DNA of 53,077 bases, taken from the NCBI GenBank assembly GCA_022760475.1, contig JALEFZ010000023.1, positions 1 to 53,077 of the forward strand, given 5' to 3'. This document shows positions 1 to 10,500 of the stretch, in pieces. Each line of letters opens with the position of its first letter. Positions within the stretch are counted from its first letter, which is position 1. This stretch comes from Bacteroidia bacterium (GTDB lineage Bacteria > Bacteroidota > Bacteroidia > J057). Both the position numbers and the translations under genes were made by a program. Below the pieces are notes generated by a model, which was not told where the DNA came from, ran no database searches, and saw nothing but the letters and a program-made list of their open reading frames with translations.

Positions 1-585
1 ATGGACCCGCATAAACATATCTGAAGGCAACCTCTTTACCATATTGGTCATTGAAGTCAAGGTCAAAACCCGCTGCTGGCCTGTATGAATGGCCACATAA
101 TCCCTCATGCCTTCTATAAAGTGGATATCATTATAGTAGATCTTGAAGAATCTGGTATCTGATTTTACAAATAGAAAATCTTTTTTATCATCTCCTGCTT
201 CTTCCTTTTCCAGTAAGGCCATTTGCCCCTTTCTTAACTCCTGTGCCTTTATGACAGCTTTTAGAAGCCTTTCAAAGGAGATGGGCTTCAATAAGTAATC
301 CACGGCATTGAGTTCGTAACTGTCCAGGGCATATTCAGGGTGGGCAGTTGTGAAAATGACCAATGGAGGGTCTGATAGTGTTTTTAATAGCTGTAGGCCA
401 TTGAGGTCAGGCATTTGTATGTCAACGAATACCAGGTCAACCGTATTTTCCTGCAAATAAGTAACCCCAAGCATGGGATTCTGAAAAGTCTCTACCAATT
501 CGACGCCAGGTAATTTTTGGCAATGCCTGCTTAGGATTTCGAGTGCAAGAGGTTCATCATCTATGGCAATGGCTCTTAGTGTCAT
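1..585 (-). CDS. LytTR-family response regulator, 3' end outside window
   Basis: Cytoplasmic DNA-binding response regulator, partner of the kinase encoded just upstream. The frame is open from the ATG at 585 to the window edge (195 codons), so the C-terminal end is missing. Residues 1-120 form a receiver domain: acidic pair DD at 9-10, phospho-acceptor Asp55 in FVDIQMPDLNG, and the Lys of LLKPIS. A linker follows, and then the start of a LytTR domain (FLFVKSDTRFFKI, IHFIEGMRDYVAIHT). Its ATG overlaps the kinase stop codon as ATGA, so the two are translationally coupled. Family knowledge: such pairs in Bacteroidota respond to envelope or unknown signals; the target genes cannot be read here. 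Confidence 0.93.
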   Translation of the reverse strand, partial: MTLRAIAIDDEPLALEILSRHCQKLPGVELVETFQNPMLGVTYLQENTVDLVFVDIQMPDLNGLQLLKTLSDPPLVIFTTAHPEYALDSYELNAVDYLLKPISFERLLKAVIKAQELRKGQMALLEKEEAGDDKKDFLFVKSDTRFFKIYYNDIHFIEGMRDYVAIHTGQQRVLTLTSMTNMVKRLPSDMFMRVH

Positions 586-1625
586 AATGTGAGTCTTAAA
601 GATACTTCATAGGTTTTGCCATCATCATTGATGGACAGTTGATGAGATTGGGGGTAAAAAAGCTCAAGCCTTTTGTGGACATTCTTCAATCCAATTCCAC
701 CAACCTCATTTAATCTCCCATTTCTAGGATGGATCGGATTCTTTACCATGAAGAACAGGTTTCTTTCTCCGATTTCTATAAAGATATCTATTTCTGAAGG
801 AAAGACGGTACTTACCCCATGTTTGCATGCATTTTCTACAAAAGGGATCATGATAAGTGGTGCAATTTCCTTGTTTCCAGGCTCTCCTTCCACGATAAAT
901 TGTAGTTTGGTATCCTTGTTAACCCTAAGGCGTTGAAGCTCAATATAGTTTTTTAAATAGTCGATCTCCTTATTTAATGACACCTTATCTCCATTTGCTT
1001 CATAGAGCATATAGCGCATCATTTCTGACAATTGCATGATGGCATTTCCTGTTTCCTCATCGTCATTTTTGAGGGAAAGGCCATAAAGAGAGTTGAGAAC
1101 ATTGAAAAGGAAATGAGGATTGACCTGGTGTTTTAAGGCCGATAATTCAGCCTCCAGCTTTTCTTTTTCCAGCCTTCTACGGATGTTTTGCTCCTTGATA
1201 AATGCAAAACTGAATCCATAAAGATTCGCTCCAACCAAAAATAGAGCATTAACTATCAAGTTCGTGTACACCCATCCGGGATAACTTGTTAGAGGCGCAT
1301 CGTAGGGATATTTTGAATAAATGTAATGTTGATAGCTGAAATCCATGTAGCTCTCCAGAAGGGTAAATCCAGTAAGGTAAAGCAGGTTAATCAGAAAGAA
1401 ATATTGAATTGATTTATTTATGGAATAGGGAGGAAGAGCCAAATGAGCATAGGAGTAAACAAGGATAATATTCAAGGCAAATCCATACAAAAGGAAGCCC
1501 ATGATATGCTCAGACCGAAACATCTCTTCCAATTTGAATACCTCCCATCCATAAGGTTCAGGAGCCATTACATAAAATGCAAATAGCCAAATAGCAACCT
1601 GTAACAGTACTTGAAATATTCTCAA
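582..1625 (-). CDS. LytS/YehU-type sensor histidine kinase (His_kinase PF06580 family)
   Basis: Inner-membrane sensor kinase of 347 aa. The first ~140 residues hold about four hydrophobic segments (roughly 5-20, 42-62, 75-92, 120-142) and no recognisable sensor domain. A short coiled coil (about 145-165) leads to the phospho-acceptor motif HQVNPHFLFNVLNSL with His171. The ATP-binding part shows PLIMIPFVENACKHG and GGIGLKNVHKRLEL. It is the first gene of a two-gene operon with the LytTR regulator. A TAnnTTTG element lies about 30 bp upstream. Confidence 0.93.
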   Translation of the reverse strand: MRIFQVLLQVAIWLFAFYVMAPEPYGWEVFKLEEMFRSEHIMGFLLYGFALNIILVYSYAHLALPPYSINKSIQYFFLINLLYLTGFTLLESYMDFSYQHYIYSKYPYDAPLTSYPGWVYTNLIVNALFLVGANLYGFSFAFIKEQNIRRRLEKEKLEAELSALKHQVNPHFLFNVLNSLYGLSLKNDDEETGNAIMQLSEMMRYMLYEANGDKVSLNKEIDYLKNYIELQRLRVNKDTKLQFIVEGEPGNKEIAPLIMIPFVENACKHGVSTVFPSEIDIFIEIGERNLFFMVKNPIHPRNGRLNEVGGIGLKNVHKRLELFYPQSHQLSINDDGKTYEVSLRLTL

Positions 1626-1656
1626 TGTTATTCTTTTGTAAGCCTCATACTACTTC

Positions 1657-1664
1657 CAAATATA
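1657..1664 (-). promoter_or_regulatory. Candidate -7 promoter element for the LytS/LytTR operon
   Basis: On the minus strand this reads TATATTTG, an exact match to the Bacteroidota -7 consensus TAnnTTTG, 32 bp before the kinase ATG. No clear TTTG -33 box is seen at the usual spacing, so this rests on the -7 element alone. Confidence 0.42.
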
Positions 1665-1867
1665 ATTACGGATTTTCTAATATTGATTTTCTCCTATAGT
1701 CGAGAAAAACAGGATTTTTGCAGAAATTAGTTCAAGAATTGCTTCCCAACTTCATTTTCAACAGTCTTTTTTGAGTGAAAATCCCCTCTCCAAAGTTGAA
1801 TAATCTATCATTAGAGTGTAGTTTAAGGGCTAGATAAGTATTTAAAGCTGATAAATCATTCAATTTT

Positions 1868-2515
1868 ATGATCAATCTTGGCAATAGAATTTTGTTGATC
1901 TCAATTCTACTTTTTTCCCTTCTTACTTCTTGCGAAGAAGAAAGGCCGATAATTATGGGAATGGAATTACCAGAGGGCATTTTTGCCCTGATTGAAACCA
2001 ATAAGGGGAATATCCTATGTAGACTTGAGTATAAAAAAGCCCCCCTGACTGTCTCTAACTTTGTAGGACTTTCTGAAGGTAGCATTGCAAATCCCGTCAA
2101 TACAGAAGGGGCATGTTATTACAACGGCATATTGTGGCACAGGGTAGATGCCGGCTTTGTGATCCAGGCAGGTGATCCCAACACCCTTCCATTTTATAAT
2201 GCAGGCAGAGTAGGCACAGGTGGTCCAGGATACCAATTTCGCAATGAAATCAGCGGAGATCTAAGGCATAACGTACAAGGTACGCTAGCGATGGCAAACT
2301 CCGGACCCAATACCAATGGAAGTCAGTTTTACATTACCCATGTCCCCACTCCTCAGTTGGATGGTGGCTATAATGTGTTCGGATATGTAAGCAGGGGAAT
2401 GGGAACTGTAAATGCCATTCGTAAGAATGATACAATAAGGACTGTTAAAATATATCGAGTTGGATCGGAGGCTAAAAAATTCGATGCCAAAAAGACATTC
2501 GAATCTCTGAAGTAA
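1868..2515 (+). CDS. Cyclophilin-type peptidyl-prolyl cis-trans isomerase, lipoprotein
   Basis: Peptidyl-prolyl isomerase of 215 aa that assists protein folding in the envelope. A signal peptide ends in the SPII lipobox LLTSC (Cys22), so the enzyme should be lipid-anchored in the periplasm or outer membrane. Cyclophilin motifs are in order: FVIQAGDP, GPGYQFRNEI, GTLAMANSGPNTNGSQFYIT and LDGGYNVFGYV. The Q/F and N residues of the active site region are present. The caspase-family gene starts 31 bp downstream on the same strand and may be cotranscribed. Confidence 0.92.
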   Translation: MINLGNRILLISILLFSLLTSCEEERPIIMGMELPEGIFALIETNKGNILCRLEYKKAPLTVSNFVGLSEGSIANPVNTEGACYYNGILWHRVDAGFVIQAGDPNTLPFYNAGRVGTGGPGYQFRNEISGDLRHNVQGTLAMANSGPNTNGSQFYITHVPTPQLDGGYNVFGYVSRGMGTVNAIRKNDTIRTVKIYRVGSEAKKFDAKKTFESLK

Positions 2516-2546
2516 TTCATTTTTAGAAACAAAAACACAAACAATA

Positions 2547-4589
2547 ATGAGATACCCCCAAAGACTCCTTGGTCTGTTTATAGGAATAGATGACTTTAAA
2601 TATGTTACAGATCTGGGTGGATGTGTAAAAGACATTCAGAAGGTCAAGAATTATCTTATCGAAAACCTGCCTGAGGGCATGGATTCGAAGGTGAAAACCT
2701 TATTCAACCAAGAAGCAAGCAAGGATGCCATTGTTGGGGCATTTAATGATTTCTTGATTCAAGAGGCTACTGAGGATGATGTCGTGCTGATGTACTTCAG
2801 CGGGCATGGTGCCCAGGAAGAAGCAGATGAGGTTTGGTGGTCTATAGAGGCAGACAAGGGGCTTGAAGGCTTGTGTTGTCATGACACAGGTTTTGGGCCT
2901 GGGACAGCTACCTTGCTGGGGGATAAAGAACTACGCTTTCTGATTTCGAAGCTGGCACAAAAAGGATGTGATATCATTACTATTTTTGATGCCTGTCATT
3001 CGGGAGATGCAACTCGGACTTCGAATGAGTCCTATAAGGCCCGAAGGCTGACTGGTGCATTACCAAAAAGAAAATGGGAGGATTTTATTTTCTCAGATCA
3101 GATCAGCAGGGAAGATGTAGCAAGGCTTGGTTGGAACAAACTTGTTCCTGAAGGCAGACATCTCCAACTGGCTGCCTGTGAAGATCGGGAATTGGCTTAC
3201 GAAAATGCTTTTGGGGGAGTGTTTACCCATAACCTTATTCAGGTATTGAAAGATACAAAAGGCCAAGTGTCCTATTTTGATCTTCAAAGTAAGATTAAAT
3301 TTGCCATTAAAGGGGCTGAAGGTGATATAACCCAAACCCCACAAGTTCATGTAGCTTACGGCTTCGAAGGAGAGGTGTTTAAGCAGTTTTTGAGTAGAGA
3401 TCCTAAGTCTGCACCTAATTATGGCAACCTATCCTACAACATGGCGCGAAGTAAATGGATTTTCGATAAAGGGGAGATTCATGGCATCAAGGTAGGTGAT
3501 TCGTCTGATTCTTTGGTGGCTATTCCATTGGATGATGGGAAAACTACATATGCAGGCGTTGAGTCCACCGAAAGTGGTTTCAGTATCCTGGCACCCCAAA
3601 ACCTATCCAAATTAATTAATTCGAAGAATTATACCGGATTTGCTAAAGGCCTTTTTAATACCATAACCAGGATTGCCGTGGAGGGAGACACGGCTACCCA
3701 AAATGCCATTAAAGAGTTTTATGAAGCGAAGAAGGATGCCTTTAGAGGGATTCGCATTGAATGGGTAGAAGAGGAGCTTATGGCTGATTTTGTGATCAGA
3801 GGGGTAGAGGTAAAAGGACCCGATGGTGCTCTTGACAACTATATTGTAATCACAAATCCTGAGGACCATAAGCCATTGACTTTTCAGGTTAGGGGACAGC
3901 GAAGTGAGAAATCCCTTGAGACTGTTTTTGCCAGCCTTGAAATGCTATCGAAATGGCATTTCGTCAAACTTCTGAACAACCCTAATTCATCTTCACTGAC
4001 AGCTAACAAAATTGAATTCGAGATATTTCATAAAGGAAATTCCTTGGGTACAAATAATAGCATAACTGTAATCCAACCAGAATTGGTGGCGCCAGAATCA
4101 GTAGATGGACTTCAGGTTCCGGTTGTCAGGGATCTTAAAATCTCCATCAAGAATCAAGATTCTCGCCCCTTGTATGTTGCCTGTATTTACATGGGAGCAT
4201 TCGAGGAGGAAGTTGGAGATTATGGCAATACAGTTTCCTTTGGCTATGCATTAAAGCCTTCCATATTGCAGCCTCAAGTTACAATCCTGGAATCGGGACA
4301 TACGACTCATCTTGCCGGGGGGGAAGCTTTAAGCTTTAACATGAATCCACATTATTGGCAGTTCAATTGGCCCTCACAAAAAATCGGATTCAAAGTTATT
4401 GCAAGCAGGGGCGTATTTGATGTCCAGGCGTACGATTCTCTTGGAGTGGAGGTGCCTGTCTTTCCATGGCCTGATCGTTCGGGAGAAAAAGCCCTTAGTT
4501 TTGAGAAAGCCAGAAATGTCGAATCTGCCGCTGAGTGGCAGGCCTGGACTTTTTGGGTAGAGGTAATTAATCCCCACTTTAAAAGCTAG
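2547..4589 (+). CDS. Caspase-family (peptidase C14, metacaspase-like) protein
   Basis: Putative cysteine protease of 680 aa. The N-terminal ~275 residues form a caspase-like p20 domain: GLFIGIDDF at the first strand, the catalytic His87 in YFSGHGAQ, and the catalytic Cys150 in IFDACHSGD, so the dyad is intact. The remaining ~400 residues are not a domain I recognise; they look beta-rich and could be substrate- or partner-binding. There is no signal peptide, so the protein is likely cytoplasmic. Bacterial caspase homologues often act in signalling or programmed death, but no toxin, sensor or effector gene stands beside it here. Its role is unknown. Confidence 0.85.
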   Translation: MRYPQRLLGLFIGIDDFKYVTDLGGCVKDIQKVKNYLIENLPEGMDSKVKTLFNQEASKDAIVGAFNDFLIQEATEDDVVLMYFSGHGAQEEADEVWWSIEADKGLEGLCCHDTGFGPGTATLLGDKELRFLISKLAQKGCDIITIFDACHSGDATRTSNESYKARRLTGALPKRKWEDFIFSDQISREDVARLGWNKLVPEGRHLQLAACEDRELAYENAFGGVFTHNLIQVLKDTKGQVSYFDLQSKIKFAIKGAEGDITQTPQVHVAYGFEGEVFKQFLSRDPKSAPNYGNLSYNMARSKWIFDKGEIHGIKVGDSSDSLVAIPLDDGKTTYAGVESTESGFSILAPQNLSKLINSKNYTGFAKGLFNTITRIAVEGDTATQNAIKEFYEAKKDAFRGIRIEWVEEELMADFVIRGVEVKGPDGALDNYIVITNPEDHKPLTFQVRGQRSEKSLETVFASLEMLSKWHFVKLLNNPNSSSLTANKIEFEIFHKGNSLGTNNSITVIQPELVAPESVDGLQVPVVRDLKISIKNQDSRPLYVACIYMGAFEEEVGDYGNTVSFGYALKPSILQPQVTILESGHTTHLAGGEALSFNMNPHYWQFNWPSQKIGFKVIASRGVFDVQAYDSLGVEVPVFPWPDRSGEKALSFEKARNVESAAEWQAWTFWVEVINPHFKS

Positions 4590-4670
4590 GGCTGTTTCAG
4601 TTTAATTATTTAATAGCTGTTTCCGTGAGGACAATTTAAAAATCAGCTTTTGGGTACCTTTAAATTAATT

Positions 4671-5648
4671 ATGGGAAGGTATCTAATCTTTTTAATGTTG
4701 ACTTGTATTGGCTGGATAAATGTTTTGCCAGCCCAATGTTGTTCGGGTGGGGTTCCCATTGCAGGAAACCTAAGCTTACCTGGTAGCAAAAAGGGAGAGG
4801 TTCAGTTGCAATTGACATATGACTACAATCGGCTTAGGTCTCTTTTTAATGAAAGTGAGAATCTGGGAGATAGGACCCGCCAAAGAAGTACCCATTCTTC
4901 CTTGCTTGAAGCGAGCTATGGAATTAGTAAATCATGGTCTGTTGTGTCATTGTTTTCCTATGTCTCACAAGAGAGAATCATTGAAACCATCATAGGACAA
5001 AGAGAGTTAACAAGAACCCTCGGTTTGGGAGATGTGGTAATTCTGGCACGGAAATCTATTGTAGACAATAACCATTGGGGCTTAAGCATTGGGGCTGGTC
5101 CCAAAGTCCCAATTGGAAGAAATGATCTAAAGGATGATAATCAGTTAGAATTGGCTGCTGACCTTCAACCTGGGAGCGGAGCTTGGGACGCCATGTTTTG
5201 GCTATCATTCTCCAAGTACCGCCTAATTAGAGATCGTTTGAACTTTTCTCTTTTAGGAACTGGACGATTGACAGGTCGAGCTGAGCGCCTATCAGGGAGG
5301 CAGAGTTATGAGTTTGGCGATGAGTTCCAGCTTCTTTTTGGTTTTAGTGAGCGTGTATTACTAGGAAAAGTATTAATAGATCCCCAACTGATGTTTAGGT
5401 TCAGACAGGTGGGAGCAGATTTCGTGAATGAACTACCTTTACCAAATACTGGCGGGAGTTTTTTACACTTGATGCCAGGCTTTAGTTTGCTAGCCAATGA
5501 AAACTTGTCTTTCAGATTTTCTGCAGAATTTCCTGTATTTAGGTATGTGCAGGGCACCCAGCTTGCAACTAGTCAAAAGTTGACTGCTTCATTGTTTTTT
5601 AGGCTATCTCCATCACAACGTTCCAATACGCCATTTAGCTTACCCTAA
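4671..5648 (+). CDS. Predicted outer-membrane beta-barrel protein (transporter-like)
   Basis: Exported protein of 325 aa. I place the start at the ATG of MGRYLIFLMLTC, because the longer frame needs a TTG and that ATG opens a normal signal peptide ending near LPAQ. The mature protein begins with an unusual Cys-Cys pair (QCCSGGVP). It is followed by alternating amphipathic strands rich in aromatic and glycine residues, as in MetA-like/porin-type barrels. The substrate is unknown. The DUF3179 lipoprotein gene follows after 10 bp, so the two are almost certainly cotranscribed. Confidence 0.7.
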   Translation: MGRYLIFLMLTCIGWINVLPAQCCSGGVPIAGNLSLPGSKKGEVQLQLTYDYNRLRSLFNESENLGDRTRQRSTHSSLLEASYGISKSWSVVSLFSYVSQERIIETIIGQRELTRTLGLGDVVILARKSIVDNNHWGLSIGAGPKVPIGRNDLKDDNQLELAADLQPGSGAWDAMFWLSFSKYRLIRDRLNFSLLGTGRLTGRAERLSGRQSYEFGDEFQLLFGFSERVLLGKVLIDPQLMFRFRQVGADFVNELPLPNTGGSFLHLMPGFSLLANENLSFRFSAEFPVFRYVQGTQLATSQKLTASLFFRLSPSQRSNTPFSLP

Positions 5649-5658
5649 TCTATATCCA

Positions 5659-6801
5659 ATGAAAAATCCAATTGTATTCATCTTAAGGTACATTTTTTTA
5701 GTAATTATATTCTTTGGGGCATTTGCATGCTCATTGGATAACAATCCCACGCCAACAAATATGCAGGAGGAGCCCATCCGACCTGTAGAGCAGGCGACGG
5801 GTGAGATCACACTGATCAATGACGAATTTGAAGGAAAAAAGATCGTGATTGCAGGCTCCGCCGAATTAAACTTCGTTGTTTCCTTTGAGAATGAGGTTTC
5901 CAGAACATTTACACCGGTTCAGGGGGAAATCCCTGTCATCATGATGAGTGAAGATAGCAGCAAATGGGATATTTTTGGAAAAGCTGTAGCAGGTCCTGCC
6001 CAAGGAAAAGAATTGATACCAACTCATTCTCTAATTGGGTTTTGGATGACCTTTGGTTCATTTTACCCAGGAGTTGAAATTTATGAAGGTAATGCCCCTG
6101 ATCCTGGGGCAAGTATTTTGGAGTCTAATAGTCAAGAATGGCTTGTTCCTGCTGAGCGAGTGTTCGATGGTGGGCCTGGAAAGGATGGAATTCCTTCTGT
6201 TGATAATCCAGAATTCGCTGGAAAAGATGACATCGCATATTTACAACCAGAAGATCTAATTGTGGGGATAAAGAGAGGAGAAGTTATCAAAGCCTATCCT
6301 CATAGGATTTTGGATTGGCACGAAATTGTGAATGATAGGGTCGGTACTGACCTTTCCCTGGCTGTAACTTACTGTCCTTTGACTGGTACGGCCTCTGGGT
6401 GGAATCGAATGTTAGGTGGTGAAGAGACCACTTTTGGCGTTTCTGGTTTGTTATACAATACCAACCTCATTCCTTATGACCGCAAAAGCGATAGCTACTG
6501 GTCTCAAATGAGATTTGATTGTATTTTTGGTGAAAATAAAGGAGAGCAGGCTGAACTGATCTCTTTGGTAGAGACTACTTGGCAAACCTGGGTAAATATG
6601 TATCCTGAAACAGAAGTGATGACCGTCAACACGGGCTTTGTAAGGAACTACGCTATTTATCCTTATGGAGATTACCGTACCAATGGCGAGAGGTTGATTT
6701 TTCCATTAGAATATGACGATTCAAGATTGGGACGGAAGGACAGGGTCCATGCCGTAATCGTAGGAGAGAAAGCTAAAGTTTATCCAATGACTGAGTTTTA
6801 G
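5659..6801 (+). CDS. DUF3179 domain-containing lipoprotein
   Basis: Lipoprotein of 380 aa. The signal peptide has an SPII site at Cys24 (GAFACS). After a low-complexity linker and a beta-rich N-terminal region, residues ~170-370 match DUF3179: a KAYPHRILDWHEIVND segment, the conserved AVTYCPLTGTASGW with its single Cys, GVSGLLYNTNLIPYDR, and SYWSQM. The biochemical function of DUF3179 is not known; the conserved Cys and His suggest a catalytic or metal-binding site. It is the second gene of an operon with the beta-barrel gene, followed by a GC-rich hairpin. Confidence 0.88.
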   Translation: MKNPIVFILRYIFLVIIFFGAFACSLDNNPTPTNMQEEPIRPVEQATGEITLINDEFEGKKIVIAGSAELNFVVSFENEVSRTFTPVQGEIPVIMMSEDSSKWDIFGKAVAGPAQGKELIPTHSLIGFWMTFGSFYPGVEIYEGNAPDPGASILESNSQEWLVPAERVFDGGPGKDGIPSVDNPEFAGKDDIAYLQPEDLIVGIKRGEVIKAYPHRILDWHEIVNDRVGTDLSLAVTYCPLTGTASGWNRMLGGEETTFGVSGLLYNTNLIPYDRKSDSYWSQMRFDCIFGENKGEQAELISLVETTWQTWVNMYPETEVMTVNTGFVRNYAIYPYGDYRTNGERLIFPLEYDDSRLGRKDRVHAVIVGEKAKVYPMTEF

Positions 6802-6830
6802 CTTCCTACCACTTCGCTATAAAAACCTAA

Positions 6831-6848
6831 ACCCGCCAGAAGGCGGGT
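6831..6848 (+). terminator. GC-rich hairpin after the DUF3179 gene
   Basis: A 7-bp stem ACCCGCC / GGCGGGT with a 4-nt loop, 30 bp after the stop codon. The following T-tract is weak (TCTTGTAT), so termination is plausible but not certain. Confidence 0.5.
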
Positions 6849-7051
6849 CTTGTATAAAAAAGGAACACACACATTTACTAATTTGGGGATGGGTTTTATT
6901 CCATCTTTCAAAATAACCTATATTTCGTTTAACAACAGAGATTCGGTTATGTTTTAAAAACGGAGGATAATTTTTTTGGTTGCTAGTTTTTATTTGAAAT
7001 TATTCGCAATAAGGTCTGCTATATTCTTATTTTTATATAAAATCATTAATA

Positions 7052-7486
7052 ATGAGGACTTTATATAAAATCATTTTCATATTAATATTTCTTCCTAATT
7101 CCATATTAGTCGGGCAGACGGAACTAGAGTGGAAGGACTTCACCAACATTACCTTCATTACCGCCACAAATGAGACGGGTTATGCCTTTATGAAGCCTAT
7201 TTTTCAGGACAAAATCATGAAATTGGAAGGGAAGGAGGTACAACTTACTGGCTACATGATTCCCTTAGATGTAGACGGGCGGCAATATGTGATTTCTGCC
7301 TATCCAAATGCATCCTGTTTTTTTTGTGGAGCCGCAGGTAAAGAATCGGTGGTTGAGGTACAACTTAAAAGCTTTGATAAGAGATATGAGGTAGATGAGA
7401 TAGTTACCCTCAAAGGCAAATTGATCCTAAGTGATGGCGAAATGGGATTGTGTTATAGCCTCATAGATGCTGAGCAGGTGAAATAA
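7052..7486 (+). CDS. Small exported CxxC protein, DUF3299-like
   Basis: Secreted protein of 144 aa with a signal peptide (cleavage near LVGQ, residue 21). The core carries LEGKEVQLTGYMIPLD and NASCFFCGAAGKESVVEV, with Cys89 and Cys92 forming CFFC. This layout, a small OB-like fold with a late CxxCG, resembles DUF3299 proteins, which are often found near metal or lipoprotein export genes. Function is unknown; metal or redox binding by the Cys pair is an inference. It stands alone and faces the efflux operon tail to tail. A 15-bp direct repeat brackets its start codon. Confidence 0.72.
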   Translation: MRTLYKIIFILIFLPNSILVGQTELEWKDFTNITFITATNETGYAFMKPIFQDKIMKLEGKEVQLTGYMIPLDVDGRQYVISAYPNASCFFCGAAGKESVVEVQLKSFDKRYEVDEIVTLKGKLILSDGEMGLCYSLIDAEQVK

Positions 7487-7487
7487 G

Positions 7488-7519
7488 AAATCCCGACAAA
7501 CCATTATCTGCCGGGATTT
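7488..7519. terminator. Probable bidirectional terminator between convergent genes
   Basis: Inverted repeat AAATCCCG / CGGGATTT with a 16-nt loop, followed by a short T-rich stretch on the plus strand. It lies between the stop codons of the CxxC protein gene and the RND pump gene. Confidence 0.55.
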
Positions 7520-7543
7520 AAGTTTTAGCCTTGAATGGCAGAA

Positions 7544-10500
7544 TTAGCTATTATATTCTTCTTCTGTCATTGATAGTTCATCATTTTCTGTGATTTCCAC
7601 ACCAGCAGGGTTCAGATTGAGCTTTTCTCGGAGCCATGCTTCAAATCTCTTGATTTGATAATAAATCACGGGTACAATTACGAGGGTAATGACAGTGGCA
7701 AAGGTCAAACCTACGATAACCGACCACGCAAATGGTTGCCAGAAAGCAGCACTATCTCCGCCAAAGAATATTTGAGGGTCCCAGTCGCTCAGAAGGGTAG
7801 AGAAGTTGATATTGAAAGACAAACCCAGTGGGACAAGTCCCAAGACTGTGGAGGAGGCAGTCAGCAATACAGGTGTAAACCTTACAGATCCACCTTCAAT
7901 TACAGCTTCTTTCAAACTCTTGCCTTCTTTTCGTAGAATTTCAATGAAGTCCAAGAGGATGATCCCATTGTTTACCACGATACCTGCCAAGACCACAATG
8001 GCAACACCAGAAAGAACCACTGAAAAGTCCATTCCCAGTATACCATGGGCGAAGAATACCCCAATGGTACTTAGAATTACCTGACTCAAGATGATCAGTA
8101 CGCTGGAGAAGGAGTTGAACTGCGTCAAAAGAATCAGGAATATCAGAATCAAGGCAATTCCGAAAGCCATGCCAAGGAAGGCGCCTTCTTCTTCCTGATC
8201 TTTGGTCTGGCCACCTACTTCAATTTTTACTCCTTTGTCTGCGCGTCCTGCTTTTACAAACTCAGTTGCATAAAAATCAACATTATTGAATACGTCATTT
8301 ACATTTGAACTGGTCAATACATTCGAAGTGATCTTTACTGATTTTTCAAGGTCCGTCCTGTTGATTCCTCCATAGGCTTCATTGTAACTAAAATCTGCAA
8401 AGGCTGAAATAGGGATGGACTTTTGCATTCCATCTGCCATATCCAGGAAGGTAATGCTCATATTCATGAGAGAAGTGATGTTATCCCTGTACTTTTCATC
8501 GAGACGAAGGACGATGTCGTATTCATCTTCTTTATCTCTCAATTGAGAGATGTCCTTTCCAAAAAGGGCTGTACGCAGAGAAGCACCGATTTGACCGCTG
8601 CTGATGCCCAGTTGGCTGGCTTTCTTCCTGTCGATATTCACTAGAAGTTCAGGCCTCTTGTCGTCTACATCCCACTTCAATTTTTCAATCCCCTCAATGT
8701 TAAGGGAGTCCAGGTACTGTAGTAGCTCTTGACTGGTTCTCATCAGGTCTCCAAATTCTTCTGATGTAACCAGGATTTCGATTGGTGCTGATCCCGGAGG
8801 GCCGCTCGCCTCTTGGTCTACAGTGATTCTCGTACCTGAAATTCCTTGAAGTGCATCTCTCAATTTATCCAGGTATATGGAAGTGGATCGGTAATTACGC
8901 TCACTTACAGGTACAAACTCAATGGTAATTTTACTCTTATTGGGTTTGGAGGTATTGGTGTCGAATGAATTGGCATCTCCCGCACCGATGGCCACATTGG
9001 TAACAATGGACTTAACGATCGGATTATCCTCTCCGATGACATCAATAACTCTTTTCTCCAGGATATGGGTAATAGAATCTGTGACCTCAATGTTGGTTCC
9101 TTCAGGAAGTTCGTTGTAGACAAAAATCTGGTTTGGATCACTTTGGGGGAATTGAATTACCTTGATACCTGAGATGGCAGTAACGAATACGGTACCAAAC
9201 ATGAACAGGAGAACAAGGACAAATACCAGTCCTGGATGTCCTACAGAATATGCCAGAATATTTTTATACCCATTTTTCAAGGCCGGAATGGCTTTGTTTT
9301 GGAACCACTGGATTGCAAAATTAAGGACATAAGCATTCAGGATTACAAAAGCTGCCATGATAAACATGAAGTTTCCGAAGGATGCCCATGACAGTATATG
9401 AGAAAATATTCCTGCCAAAATCAATCCACCAGTTATGATCCAAACTTGTCTGTGGTCTATCGTAACCTTTCCTTCTTTTTTCTTCATAAAGGAAACTGCA
9501 AATACCGGGTTTATCACATAGGCCACAAAGAGTGAGGCAAAAAGTGTGATGATCATTACCACCGGCATGAATCCCATGAATTCACCCACAGGTCCTGGCC
9601 AAAATAGAAGCGGTAAGAATGGACTCACTGTAGTGAGTGTTCCCGAAAATACAGGTGCAATTACTTCGCCGGCTGCTTTTTTCGCCGCATCGACAATGTT
9701 CATCCCCTGCTCAGTAAAGAGGCGATAGGTATTTTCAATCACTACAATGGCATTGTCTACCACAATTCCCATCGCAAGGATGAAAGAGAACAGAACGATC
9801 AGGTTCATCGAGTAGCCCAGCGTTGGCAGAACCAGGAATGAAATGAAGGAGGAAAGAGGTACTGCCAAGCCGACAAACAATGCATCTCTAACACCCAAGA
9901 AGAACATGAGTACCAGCACAACGAGGATGAAGCCGAAGATAATGGTATTAACAAGTTCCTGTAGGGTATTCTTGGTCATTTGAGACTGATCAACAGAAAT
10001 GATGATGTCTAGGTCGTCAGGAAACCTGTTTTCTTCCATGTCTGATACAATCTCCTTGATCCTATCAGATGCCTCGACAAGGTTTTCACCTGCCTTTTTG
10101 ATAACGTTGAGTGTCAATACAGGCTTTCCGTCCAGCCTGGCATAACTTGCTCGCTCTTTAAAGGTGTCCTTTACCTCGGCAATGTCTCGTAGGGTTACGC
10201 TATTTCCGACTGAAGATCGGATGACAAGGCCTTCCAATTCAGCAATACTAGTAATCTCCGAGTTCAAGCGAACCGCTACTTTTTGGTCAGAAATGTCAAC
10301 TTCTCCTCCGGAAACAATGATGTTCTCACTGGCGACGGTTTGCTCGATATCTGTAAGTGTAAGGTGAGCCAATTCAAGCTTGTATAGATCTACATTTATT
10401 TGAATTTCTCTTTCTGGTGCACCTACAAGGTCAAGCCTTAGGATATATTTTTTGAGGTTTTGCTCAATCTCATCCTTGATTTCCTCTGCATACTTTTTAA

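Noticed and set aside
1732..2236. Minus-strand frames opposite the cyclophilin gene
   Set aside because: They lie opposite a well supported gene and have no signal, family motif or start context.
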